The notes under the pieces were generated by a model. It saw nothing but the letters and a program-made list of their open reading frames with translations, made no database searches and had not been told where the DNA came from. Positions 15,462-22,653 of a DNA stretch of 32,010 nt are shown in pieces. The stretch is taken from NCBI GenBank assembly GCA_002344355.1, contig DDTN01000020.1, positions 1 through 32,010 of the forward strand, in the 5' to 3' direction. The DNA comes from Proteobacteria bacterium UBA2363. GTDB taxonomy: Bacteria > Pseudomonadota > Gammaproteobacteria > Xanthomonadales > UBA2363. The translations under genes were made by a program, and so were the position numbers. Each line of letters starts with the position of its first letter. The stretch's first letter is position 1.

Positions 15462-16231
15462 TCCGCACCGGAACCGAACTGGGCTCGACCCTGGCGGGCG
15501 GGCTGCGCGACCTCGGCCGTACCGGCCTGTTCCTCGGGCGCGTCCTCACCGCGCTGCCGGCCAGCCTGCGGCGCTGGCGCGCGCACGTTCGGCAGCTGTG
15601 GTTCATCGGCGCCATGAGCCTGACCATCATCATGGTCTCCGGCCTGTTCGTCGGCCTGGTGCTGGGCCTGCAGTACTACCAGGCGCTCAACCAGTTCGGC
15701 GCCAGCGGCGCGCTCGGCACCCTGACCGCGCTGTCGCTGTACCGCGAGCTGTCGCCGGTGGTCGCCGCCCTGCTGTTCTCCGGGAGGGCGGGCACCGCCA
15801 TCACCGCCGAGATCGGCCTGATGCGCTCGACCCAGCAGATCGAAGCGATGGAGATGATGGCGGTCGACCCGGTACGCCATGTCGTGGCGCCGCGCTTCCT
15901 CGCCGCCGCCGTCGCCATGCCGCTGCTGTGCGTGGTGTTCAGCGCCATGGCGATCATGGGCGCGCACTGGTCGGCGGTGCTCTGGCTGGGCCTGGACAAC
16001 GGCATCTACTGGTCGGGCATGGTCGGCAGCGTGGATTTCGCCGACGACCTGCTCGGCGGCGTGTTCAAGGCCCTCGTGTTCGGCGTGCTGATCGGCGTGA
16101 TCGCCGCGTTCCAGGGCTTCCACGCCCACCCAACCGGGGAGGGCGTGGCGGCGGCCACCACCCGCACGGTGATCCATTCGGCGATCGCCATCCTGGCGTT
16201 CGACTTCGTCCTCACCGCCTTCCTCATGTAA
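15458..16231 (+). CDS. mlaE: MlaE, permease of the Mla phospholipid transporter
   Basis: A 257-residue inner-membrane permease of the MlaE family. Amphipathic N-terminus, then several hydrophobic segments (WFIGAMSLTIIMVSGLFVGLVLGLQYY, SPVVAALLFSGRAGTAITAEIGLMRSTQQIEAMEMM, AAVAMPLLCVVFSAMAIMGAHW, ALVFGVLIGVIAAFQGFHA, IHSAIAILAFDFVLTAFLM). The ELSPVVAALLFSGRAG and IGLMRSTQQIEAMEMMAVDP stretches are the classic family signature. The GTG start at 15458 overlaps the mlaF stop as GTGA and has GGAGG seven bases upstream, so the two are translationally coupled. It works with MlaF (ATPase), MlaD (MCE ring) and MlaB. Confidence 0.95.
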   Translation: MIRTGTELGSTLAGGLRDLGRTGLFLGRVLTALPASLRRWRAHVRQLWFIGAMSLTIIMVSGLFVGLVLGLQYYQALNQFGASGALGTLTALSLYRELSPVVAALLFSGRAGTAITAEIGLMRSTQQIEAMEMMAVDPVRHVVAPRFLAAAVAMPLLCVVFSAMAIMGAHWSAVLWLGLDNGIYWSGMVGSVDFADDLLGGVFKALVFGVLIGVIAAFQGFHAHPTGEGVAAATTRTVIHSAIAILAFDFVLTAFLM

Positions 16232-16240
16232 GGAGTCGAC

Positions 16241-16729
16241 ATGGCGTCCAACCGCTCCTTCGAGATCGGCACCGGGCTGTTCATCCTGCTCGGCTTCGCC
16301 GCGCTGGCCTTCCTGGCCACCCAGACCACCAGCCTCGCCGGCTACCGGGCCGGCGACACCTACGCCCTGAAGGCCCGCTTCACCAACATCGGGCAGCTGC
16401 GCGAGCGGGCGCCGGTGAAGCTGGCCGGGGTCACCATCGGTTCAGTGCAGGCGATCGATCTTGATCCGGTGTCGCTGGATGCCGTGGTGACCGTGGCCGT
16501 GGACCGGCGCTTCGCCGAACTCCCCGACGACTCCAGCCTGAGCATCTTCACCAGCGGCCTGCTCGGCGACCAGTTCGTGGCGGTGCGGCCGGGCGGCAGC
16601 CCGGAGTTCCTGCGCGACGGCGACGAGTTCCTGCTCACCGAATCGTCGGTCCAGCTCGAGGAGCTGATCGGCAAGTACCTGATCGGCGGCGAGGGCGGCA
16701 ACCGCCCGGGTGCCGACCCGGCCGAATGA
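16241..16729 (+). CDS. mlaD: MlaD, MCE-domain substrate-binding protein
   Basis: A 162-residue MCE protein anchored in the inner membrane by one N-terminal helix (about 10-28, IGTGLFILLGFAALAFLAT). The MCE domain (about 38-118) contains ARFTNIGQLRERAPVKLAGVTIGSV, the most recognisable part, and an IFTSGLLGDQFVAVRPGG stretch. It forms a hexameric ring over MlaE and passes lipid between MlaC and the permease. The length equals typical MlaD, lacking the long C-terminal extensions of PqiB/YebT. The ATG at 16241 has AAGGAG seven bases upstream; nine bases separate it from mlaE. Confidence 0.95.
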   Translation: MASNRSFEIGTGLFILLGFAALAFLATQTTSLAGYRAGDTYALKARFTNIGQLRERAPVKLAGVTIGSVQAIDLDPVSLDAVVTVAVDRRFAELPDDSSLSIFTSGLLGDQFVAVRPGGSPEFLRDGDEFLLTESSVQLEELIGKYLIGGEGGNRPGADPAE

Positions 16730-16769
16730 CCCGGCCACCGGCCGCGCCGCCTCGCAAGGAGAAACCCGC

Positions 16770-17405
16770 ATGCGCCTGATCCCCCTGTTCCTGACCGCCC
16801 TGACCGTCCTGGCCGGCGCGCTGCCGGCACCCGTCGGCGCCAGCGGCCGCGAGCCGGCCGCGATCGTCGCCGAGATCGCCGAGCGCCTGGGCGAGACCAT
16901 GGAGGCGCGCCGCGAGGAGCTGCAGCGCGACCGCAACGCCCTCAACGCGGTCATCGACGACGTCGTGCTGCGCAATTTCGACACCGAGTACGCCGCCCTG
17001 CTGGTGCTCGGCCGCCATGCCCGTCCGGCCACGCCGGAACAGCGCCAGCGCTTCTCCCGGGCCTTCTACGATTCCCTGGTGTCCCGCTACGGCGAAGCGC
17101 TGCTGCAGTACACGCGCGGCTCGGTCCGGGTGCTGCCGTTCCGGGGCGAGCTCAACGAGCGGCGCACCACGATCCGGACCGAGGTGGTGCTCAACGACGG
17201 CGCCCGGGTGCCGGTCGACTACGCGTTCCGGAAGACCCGCGCCGGCGACTGGAAGGCCTTCGACGTGGTCATCGAGGGCATCTCCTACGTCACCAACTAC
17301 CGCAACCAGGTGGTCGCCGAGATCGACAAGGCCGGCATCGACGCGGTGATCGAGCGCCTGGAGCGGCAGGGCCTGGAGGCGATCGACCCCGATGCGGCCG
17401 GCTGA
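16770..17405 (+). CDS. mlaC: MlaC, periplasmic phospholipid-binding protein
   Basis: A 211-residue periplasmic protein of the MlaC (Ttg2D) family. The signal peptide covers about 1-24 (LIPLFLTALTVLAGALPAPVGA). The body shows YAALLVLGRHARPATPEQRQRFSRAFYDSLVSRYGEALLQYT and, near the C-terminus, DWKAFDVVIEGISYVTNYRNQ, the family's most conserved block. It ferries phospholipid between MlaA at the outer membrane and MlaD at the inner membrane. The ATG at 16770 has AAGGAG upstream. Its end overlaps mlaB by 14 bases. Confidence 0.94.
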   Translation: MRLIPLFLTALTVLAGALPAPVGASGREPAAIVAEIAERLGETMEARREELQRDRNALNAVIDDVVLRNFDTEYAALLVLGRHARPATPEQRQRFSRAFYDSLVSRYGEALLQYTRGSVRVLPFRGELNERRTTIRTEVVLNDGARVPVDYAFRKTRAGDWKAFDVVIEGISYVTNYRNQVVAEIDKAGIDAVIERLERQGLEAIDPDAAG

Positions 17406-17706
17406 GCGCGACGGCACCCTGCGCCTGGCCGGCGACGCCGCCAGCGGCCTGGCGCTGTCCGGCAGCCTGGTGTTCGCCAACGCCGGCCGCAGCCTGCGCG
17501 AGCTCCTGGCCGCCCTGCCCGCCCGCGGCAGCGTCGCGGTCGATCTCTCCGGCCTCGGCGACGGCGACAGCGCCGGCCTGGCGACCCTGGTCGAATGGCG
17601 CGCGCAGGCGCTGGATCGTGGCGTCCACCTGCGCCTGTCCGGGGCGCCGGAAGGGCTGCGCGCGCTGGCCCGGCTGTCCGACGTCGACGCCGAGCTGTTC
17701 GACTGA
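17392..17706 (+). CDS. mlaB: MlaB, STAS-domain regulator of the Mla transporter
   Basis: A 104-residue single STAS domain. It shows L-S-G-S-L-V-F-A-N (22-30) and V-D-L-S-G-L-G-D-G-D-S60-A-G-L-A-T-L. S60 sits where E. coli MlaB has a conserved Thr needed for function, in a D-S/T-x-G-L motif. It binds MlaF and stabilises the complex. The gene overlaps mlaC by 14 bases. Its ATG lies 12 bases after a GGAGG within mlaC, rather far but with coupling. No other operon gene follows; mlaA is convergent. Confidence 0.9.
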   Translation: MRPAERDGTLRLAGDAASGLALSGSLVFANAGRSLRELLAALPARGSVAVDLSGLGDGDSAGLATLVEWRAQALDRGVHLRLSGAPEGLRALARLSDVDAELFD

Positions 17707-17835
17707 GCCTGCGCGGCAGGTCCCGGGTCCGGAGCCGTGGCGGCAGCGGCCGCCCGTAGCCGGCGGGCCGGGCGGAGCCGCGAGCACGCGCCCCCCGCAG
17801 ACCGACGGGTGCCGGCCCGGCCGGCGCCGCCCGAT

Positions 17836-18591
17836 TCAGGGCGGGTCGTCCTCCAGAAGGTCGGCCGGATCGTCCTCCGGCATCAGCAGCCGCTCCAGCA
17901 GCTCGGCCGGCGGCTCGCCGTCCCAGACCGCGTAGAGGCGGCGCTGTCGATAGGCGTCGCGGACGAAGCTGTAGGCGTCGTAGGCGTCCTCGACGTAGGG
18001 CTCGGTGGCGAACAGCGACACCCGTAGATTGAGCAGGTCCAGGCCACCCAGCCAGTAGGCCGGCTCCTTGCGCACGTACCAGGTGACCGGATCGGCGAAG
18101 GCGTCGGCGGTACCGCCCAGGGCGTCGCGCCCGCCGCTGGGACCCAGCAGCGGCAGCACCAGGTAGGGACCCTCGGGCATGCCCCAGACCGCCAGGGTCT
18201 GGCCCAGGTCTTCCAGCTGCGGGTGCACGCCGAAGCCGGAGGCCGGATCGAACAGGCCGAGCAGGCCGACCGTGCTGTTGATGCCGAAACGGCGCAGGTT
18301 GCGGCCGGCGACGCGGGGCTTGCCCTGCAACAGGGCATGCACCGCCGACAGCGGCAGCCGGACATTGGCCAGGAAGTTGCCCACCACGGTCCGGAAGCCG
18401 CGCGGCGTCACCCGCTCGTAGCCCTTGGCCAGCGGCCGCACCAGGGCACGGTCGACCCGATCGTTGAAGGCGAACACCCGCCGGTTGAACCGTTCGTAGG
18501 GGTCGGCCGGATCGGCCGCCAGTGGCTGGCTGGCCGCCAGCACCGGGGCCAGCAGCAGCGGCAGGGCGATCAGGGAGAGTGATCGTCGCAT
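17836..18591 (-). CDS. mlaA: MlaA (VacJ), outer-membrane phospholipid-removal protein
   Basis: A 251-residue MlaA/VacJ protein. Family blocks include DPYERFNRRVFAFNDRVDRALVRPLAKGYERVTP (28-61), VGNFLANVRLPLSAVHALLQGKP, and a Gly-rich segment EGPYLVLPLLGPSGGRDALGG. The acidic C-terminus ends in DDPADLLEDDPP. In E. coli MlaA is an outer-membrane lipoprotein that lets outer-leaflet phospholipids reach MlaC. Here the N-terminus is a signal peptide without any lipobox cysteine (PVLAASQPLAADPADPY), so the protein would be cut by signal peptidase I instead. The start ATG 18591 leads directly into the signal peptide; the upstream frame is poor. It is convergent with mlaFEDCB, 130 bases away, so it has an independent promoter. 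The frame is intact. Confidence 0.93.
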   Translation of the reverse strand: MRRSLSLIALPLLLAPVLAASQPLAADPADPYERFNRRVFAFNDRVDRALVRPLAKGYERVTPRGFRTVVGNFLANVRLPLSAVHALLQGKPRVAGRNLRRFGINSTVGLLGLFDPASGFGVHPQLEDLGQTLAVWGMPEGPYLVLPLLGPSGGRDALGGTADAFADPVTWYVRKEPAYWLGGLDLLNLRVSLFATEPYVEDAYDAYSFVRDAYRQRRLYAVWDGEPPAELLERLLMPEDDPADLLEDDPP

Positions 18592-18837
18592 CGGCGGTCC
18601 CGGGCAAAGGCGGCATTGTAGCGGCTGGCTGCCGCAATCCGCGGTGAACGGCGGCGGGCCCGGGCCTGTCCGGGCCCGCCCACCCGTCCTGCCGCCCGGC
18701 GATCCTGCGGGATTCACGCGGCGTCGACCATTTCCGCTGGGACGACAAAGGCTTGCGTCCCGGCATGGCTGGTGGTAGAAGGTTAACCGGAAGTTAAGCC
18801 CTTGGCGCGCGGGGATGTTGCACCGTGACCTTTGGGC

Positions 18838-18843
18838 TACACT
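18838..18843 (+). promoter_or_regulatory. candidate -10 hexamer of the OmpA-family gene
   Basis: TACACT lies about 55 bases before the ompA-like start codon in a locally A/T-richer stretch between divergent genes. No convincing TTGACA-type -35 is found at 16-18 bases, so the call is weak. The same hexamer or close variants precede the Rieske gene (6899-6904), mlaF (14568-14573) and, on the minus strand, prmC (28470-28475). Confidence 0.3.
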
Positions 18844-18899
18844 GGCCGCGCTGTTTTGCCCCAACCGGGTACCGGCAACAATCAAAAAAGGAGACTCCG

Positions 18900-19949
18900 A
18901 TGAGACGTAACCGCTTGATGGCCTCCATCGCCATGGGCCTGTTCGCTTCGGCCGGCGTGGCGCAGGCCGCCGACGGCTGGTACGTGGCGCCCAGCGTTGG
19001 CTACTACCACAGCGACTCCGACCGCAATACCGAGGAAGGTTCGGTGTTCGGCGCGCTGGGTATCGGCAAGTATTTCGGCAACAACGCCTCGATCGAGTTC
19101 TCGGTCGACCGCACCACCCGCAACAACCTGCCCAAGTCCACGGCCAACGGCCACTGGACCAACATGGGCATGAGCCTGACCTACCGCCAGTTCTTCGGTT
19201 CGGGCGACTTCAAGCCCTACATCCTGGTCGGCGGCGGCGCCAACAACCATCGCCGCGACACCAGCGAGAACGGCTGGGACTTCATGGCCCAGGCCGGTGC
19301 CGGTCTCTCCTACGACTTCAGCCCGCGCGTGCGCGGCCGCGCCGAGGCGTTCTACCGCCACGACATGGACGGCGAGTCGCTGCCCAACAACTCCAATTAC
19401 GGCGACTGGGTGCTGGCGCTGGGCGTGCAGATCGCCCTCGGCCAGGTCGAGGTGCCGGTCGAGCCCGAGCCGTACACCCCGCCGCCGCCGCCGCCGGAGC
19501 CGCACTGCTCCGAGCTGGACAGCGACGGTGACGGCGTCAACGACTGCGACGACCGCTGCCCGAACACCCCGGCCGGCACCGTCGTCGGTCCGGACGGCTG
19601 CCCGCTGCCGGTCGCCATCGACCTGCGCGGCGTCGAGTTCGACTTCGACAAGTCGACCCTGCGTCCGGAATCGCGCCAGACCCTGGACGAGGCCACCGAG
19701 GTCCTGCGCCAGTACCCCGACATCCGTGTCGAGGTCGCCGGCCACACCGACAGCATCGGTTCGGACCAGTACAACCAGGGCCTGTCCGAGCGTCGCGCCC
19801 AGGCGGTCTATGACTACCTGGTCGGCAACGGCATCGACTCCGGCCGCCTGAACGCGCGCGGCTACGGCGAGAACAGCCCGATCGCCGACAACGCGACCCG
19901 CGAGGGCCGCCAGCGCAACCGCCGCGTCGAGCTGGTCGTGCAGAACTGA
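18900..19949 (+). CDS. OmpA-family outer-membrane protein
   Basis: A 349-residue outer-membrane protein. Signal peptide 1-23 (SAGVAQA). The N-terminal half (about 24-182) is an eight-stranded OmpA-like barrel with WYVAPSVGYY, SIEFSVDRT and FKPYILVGGGANN. A linker follows with proline repeats (193-199) and a calcium-binding thrombospondin type-3-like DSDGDGVNDCDDRCP (207-221) with paired cysteines. The C-terminal OmpA domain (about 237-349) carries V-E-F-D-F-D-K and G-H-T-D-S; D284 and the R298/R299 pair of LSERRAQ are the usual peptidoglycan (diaminopimelate) contacts. It ties the outer membrane to peptidoglycan. The start is ATG 18900, with AAAAAAGGAG upstream. A strong terminator follows at 19971. 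Confidence 0.95.
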   Translation: MRRNRLMASIAMGLFASAGVAQAADGWYVAPSVGYYHSDSDRNTEEGSVFGALGIGKYFGNNASIEFSVDRTTRNNLPKSTANGHWTNMGMSLTYRQFFGSGDFKPYILVGGGANNHRRDTSENGWDFMAQAGAGLSYDFSPRVRGRAEAFYRHDMDGESLPNNSNYGDWVLALGVQIALGQVEVPVEPEPYTPPPPPPEPHCSELDSDGDGVNDCDDRCPNTPAGTVVGPDGCPLPVAIDLRGVEFDFDKSTLRPESRQTLDEATEVLRQYPDIRVEVAGHTDSIGSDQYNQGLSERRAQAVYDYLVGNGIDSGRLNARGYGENSPIADNATREGRQRNRRVELVVQN

Positions 19950-19970
19950 TCCGGCGTTACTCCGGTTCGA

Positions 19971-20004
19971 GAAAGACCCCGGCGCAAGCCGGGGTTTTTC
20001 TTTT
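19971..20004 (+). terminator. rho-independent terminator of the OmpA-family gene
   Basis: ACCCCGGC-GCAA-GCCGGGGT forms an 8-bp stem with a GCAA tetraloop (19976-19995), followed by TTTTTCTTTT. It begins about 25 bases after the stop codon. It is the second hairpin here with a GNRA tetraloop (the other is at 1640-1669). Confidence 0.93.
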
Positions 20005-20131
20005 GCGGAACCGCTCCCCGCGATCGCGCCTGCAACGGGCGGCGGCGCCCGGCGTCGCGCCGGGGCGCGATCGACCGGACCGGCCGGCGCGCCCTGCCGC
20101 GCGCGGCGGACGCCATGACGGCACGTCGTTT

Positions 20132-20164
20132 CCGGCAGGCGTCGGGCGGGCGACCGCCTGCCGG
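20132..20164 (-). terminator. inverted repeat past the lipid operon
   Basis: A perfect 10-bp repeat (CCGGCAGGCG, 20132-20141, and CGCCTGCCGG, 20155-20164) encloses a 13-base loop; a further TCG/CGA pair closes inside it with one bulge. It is about 100 bases beyond the stop of the last gene of the minus-strand operon and has no T run. It may be a terminator or only a structured intergenic element. Confidence 0.35.
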
Positions 20165-20265
20165 CAGCGTCCGGGGGCGGCGGCCCGGCCAGGCGAGGGC
20201 GCAGGCGTCCGGCTCGCCGGGTGCCCGTCAGGCCGCGGACCGTGGACCTGGGAGACGACCGGCGG

Positions 20266-21336
20266 CTACGCCGGAGGCGGCACCTGGCCGGCGGACCCGG
20301 GACCGGAGGGCTTGCGGAACAGGTAGTGGCCGACCAGCCACTGCCCGCCGCCGGCGAAGCCGAAGGTCTCCGCGCAGGCCATCCAGAAGATCCGCCAGCG
20401 CTGGTTCCACAGCGCCGCCCCGGCATCCCCGTAGGTCTGCCGCATCACCGTCATCACCGCCTCGGCGTTGACGTCGTGGTTGGCCAGCCAGGCGTCGGCG
20501 GTGCGCTGGTAGTGGCGGCCGTCGACCTGCCAGCGCTGCTCCAGGCGCAGGTCGTCCTGGAAGTGCGTTAGGGTGTCCCAGGCCGGCATCAGGCCGCCGG
20601 TGAAGAAGTACCTGCCCATCCAGTTGTGCTCGCCCTGGGTCTCGAACGGGTAGGCGTGGCGGGCGTGGCAGAAGATGTGCACGAACAGTGCGCCGCCCGG
20701 GCGCAACCAGCGGCCGATCCTGGCCAGCATGGTCCGGTAGTTGCGCAGGTGCTCGAACATCTCGATCGAGACGACGCGGTCGTAGGCGGCTTCGGGCAGT
20801 TCCAGGGTGTTGACGTCGCAGGTCAGGATGCGCAGGTTGGCCAGACCCAGCTCCGCCGCGCGCGCCTCGATGAAGCGGCGCTGCGGCGCCGAGTTGGAGA
20901 CCCCGGTGATGCGCGAGCCGGGATAGCGCTGCGCCAGCCACAGCGACAGCGAGCCCCAGCCGCAGCCGAGCTCGAGGATGTCCTGGCCGTCGGCCAGGCC
21001 GGCGCGCGCGGCGTACAGCTCGAGCATCGCCTCCTCGGCCTGCGCCAGGGTGCTGTCCTCGCGCTCGAACAGGCACGCCGAGTACTTGAAGCGGGGCCCC
21101 AGGCAAAGCCGGAAGAACTCGGGGGGCAGCTCGTAGTGCTGCTCGTTCGCCGCGGCCGTCTCGATCGCCAACGGGCTGTCGGCCAGCTCGGCGAGCAGCA
21201 TTTCCTGGCGCCGCGCCACGGCGGCCTCGCCGCCCGCCCGCAGGCCGCGCAGGCGCTGCCGGTTGAGTTGCCGGATGCCGGCGCGGATCAGCCAGTCGGG
21301 CAGCAGCCCGCGTTCGGCGAGTCGGATCGTGCTCAC
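20266..21336 (-). CDS. CFA/coclaurine N-methyltransferase-like SAM methyltransferase
   Basis: A 356-residue methyltransferase of the cyclopropane-fatty-acid-synthase superfamily. SAM motif I is ILELGCGWGSLSLWLAQRYP (120-139), followed by ITGVSNSAPQRRFIEARA. The closest family I recall is plant coclaurine N-methyltransferase and its bacterial homologues: shared features are STLAQAEEAMLELYAARAGL, the E195-H196 dyad in IEMFEH, VHIFCHARHAYPFE, HFQDDLRL and HYQRTADAWL. Compared with E. coli CFA synthase it keeps Glu (E195), His (H220) and Tyr (Y276) ligands of the active site; the Cys position holds Ala, with Cys next to it. The substrate is unknown; a lipid is likely from context. The GTG start (21336) follows the DUF1295 stop at once, with AGGA upstream. 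It ends the operon. Confidence 0.82.
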   Translation of the reverse strand: MSTIRLAERGLLPDWLIRAGIRQLNRQRLRGLRAGGEAAVARRQEMLLAELADSPLAIETAAANEQHYELPPEFFRLCLGPRFKYSACLFEREDSTLAQAEEAMLELYAARAGLADGQDILELGCGWGSLSLWLAQRYPGSRITGVSNSAPQRRFIEARAAELGLANLRILTCDVNTLELPEAAYDRVVSIEMFEHLRNYRTMLARIGRWLRPGGALFVHIFCHARHAYPFETQGEHNWMGRYFFTGGLMPAWDTLTHFQDDLRLEQRWQVDGRHYQRTADAWLANHDVNAEAVMTVMRQTYGDAGAALWNQRWRIFWMACAETFGFAGGGQWLVGHYLFRKPSGPGSAGQVPPPA

Positions 21337-21338
21337 GT

Positions 21339-22127
21339 TCAGTCCTGTGCCGAGCGGGCGGGAAACCAGGGGAAGAAGCGCGACGTCTGGCGCTGGTAGC
21401 GCCGGTAGTCGTCGCCGCGGCTGCGCAGGGCCTGCGCCTCGGTATAGGGGATGCCGGTGACCCAGTTCAGCGAGACGAACATCAGCACCGGGGCCAGCAA
21501 GGCCAGCGCGAACAGCGGCGAGCCGAACGCCAGCGGCAGGTAGGCGAACCAGTGCAGCCACTCGAAGAAGTAGTTGGGATGCCGCGAATACCGCCACAGG
21601 CCGCTGCGCAGGGTGCGGCCGCGATGCTCCGGCCGGCTGCGCCAGCGGGCGAGCTGGCGGTCGGCGATGGCCTCGCCGGCCAGCGCGAGCAGCCACAGCG
21701 CCGCCGCCGCCGCCAGCCAGGGCCAGGCGGCCGGCGCCGGATTCCAGGCCGGCGCGACGAAGGCCAGGGAGAACAGCGCCACCAGCAGCGCCTGGCCCTG
21801 GTAGAACGCGAAGAACTTGCGCTGGTCGTCGCGCCAGTGCCGGCGCAGGTAGGCGTAGCGCCCGTCCTCGGCCTCGTGCAGCGCGCGCGCCAGCACGTGC
21901 AGGCACAGGCGGAACCCCCACAGCGCGCCGAGCACGGCGACCAGCAACCGGACCCGGCCATCGCCGGTCGCCACCGCGCCGTAGAACAGCGCCGCCAGGG
22001 CCAGGCTGCCGGCCCAGACGGCATCGACCGTGGTCGCGTTGCGGGTCCGCCGCTGCACCTGCCAGGCCAGGGCCATGGCCAGCGCCGAGGCCAGCCATAC
22101 CCAGGCCACCGCGACCCAGGGACTCAT
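21339..22127 (-). CDS. DUF1295 membrane protein, steroid-reductase-like
   Basis: A 262-residue polytopic membrane protein of the DUF1295 / steroid 5-alpha-reductase-like fold. About six hydrophobic helices are visible. The C-terminal family mark is LWRYSRHPNYFFEWLHW (about 187-203), with a downstream Y-x-x-Y-Q motif (DDYRRYQRQTSRFFPWFP). Such proteins usually reduce a double bond with NADPH or methylate a lipid; in this cluster type the exact role is not established. The ATG at 22127 overlaps the DUF2878 stop as ATGA, giving tight coupling. The next gene starts three bases past its stop codon. Confidence 0.85.
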   Translation of the reverse strand: MSPWVAVAWVWLASALAMALAWQVQRRTRNATTVDAVWAGSLALAALFYGAVATGDGRVRLLVAVLGALWGFRLCLHVLARALHEAEDGRYAYLRRHWRDDQRKFFAFYQGQALLVALFSLAFVAPAWNPAPAAWPWLAAAAALWLLALAGEAIADRQLARWRSRPEHRGRTLRSGLWRYSRHPNYFFEWLHWFAYLPLAFGSPLFALALLAPVLMFVSLNWVTGIPYTEAQALRSRGDDYRRYQRQTSRFFPWFPARSAQD

Positions 22128-22648
22128 GCCGGACGCCCGTCCCGCCAGTGCGCCGCGACCCCCAGCAACAGCGGGGTGAGCAGGGCCCAGGCGATGCCGA
22201 TGCTGGCCAGCACCGACCAGGTCGGCGCCAGCATCTCCGCCGCGGCCCAGGTGCGCGCCGCGAACCAGTAGGCCAGCGGACCGCCGACCAGGCCGAGCAG
22301 GGCCGCCAGCAGCGGGCGGCCCTGCAGGCCGCTCAGGCAGTGGTTGAGGGTGAGCGCGAAGGCGGCCCAGAGCGCCAGGATCCACAGCGGCGCCCAGTCC
22401 GGCGAGGGCACGGCGGCGGCGAAGCGCAGCAGGCCGCCCTGCAGCCACAGGGTGTCGACCACCAGACCGAGCACGACCGCCAGGCACAGCAGGCGCAGGT
22501 CGGCGGCCGGCCAGGGCGTGGCCCGGAAATGCCAGGCGATGAACAGCAGGCAGATCGCCGGCCCCAGCCACCACCAGCCCCAGCCGGCGCCGGCGACCGC
22601 CGCGATCCAGGTCGCCTGGTAGCCGATGGCGTTGCTCCACAGGCGCAT
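22124..22648 (-). CDS. DUF2878 membrane protein
   Basis: A 174-residue protein with four to five hydrophobic helices and many tryptophans (ATWIAAVAGAGWGWWWLGPAICLLFIAWHF, RLLCLAVVLGLVVDTLWLQGGLL, WILALWAAFALTLNHCL). It matches my memory of DUF2878, an inner-membrane family found next to CFA-type methyltransferases. No catalytic motif is evident, so it may be a partner or scaffold for the membrane enzymes. The ATG at 22648 has GAGG ten bases upstream; GTG 22657, three codons earlier, overlaps the upstream stop as GTGA but sits directly on the GAGG. It ends within the DUF1295 start. Confidence 0.8.
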   Translation of the reverse strand: MRLWSNAIGYQATWIAAVAGAGWGWWWLGPAICLLFIAWHFRATPWPAADLRLLCLAVVLGLVVDTLWLQGGLLRFAAAVPSPDWAPLWILALWAAFALTLNHCLSGLQGRPLLAALLGLVGGPLAYWFAARTWAAAEMLAPTWSVLASIGIAWALLTPLLLGVAAHWRDGRPA

Positions 22649-22653
22649 CGCGC

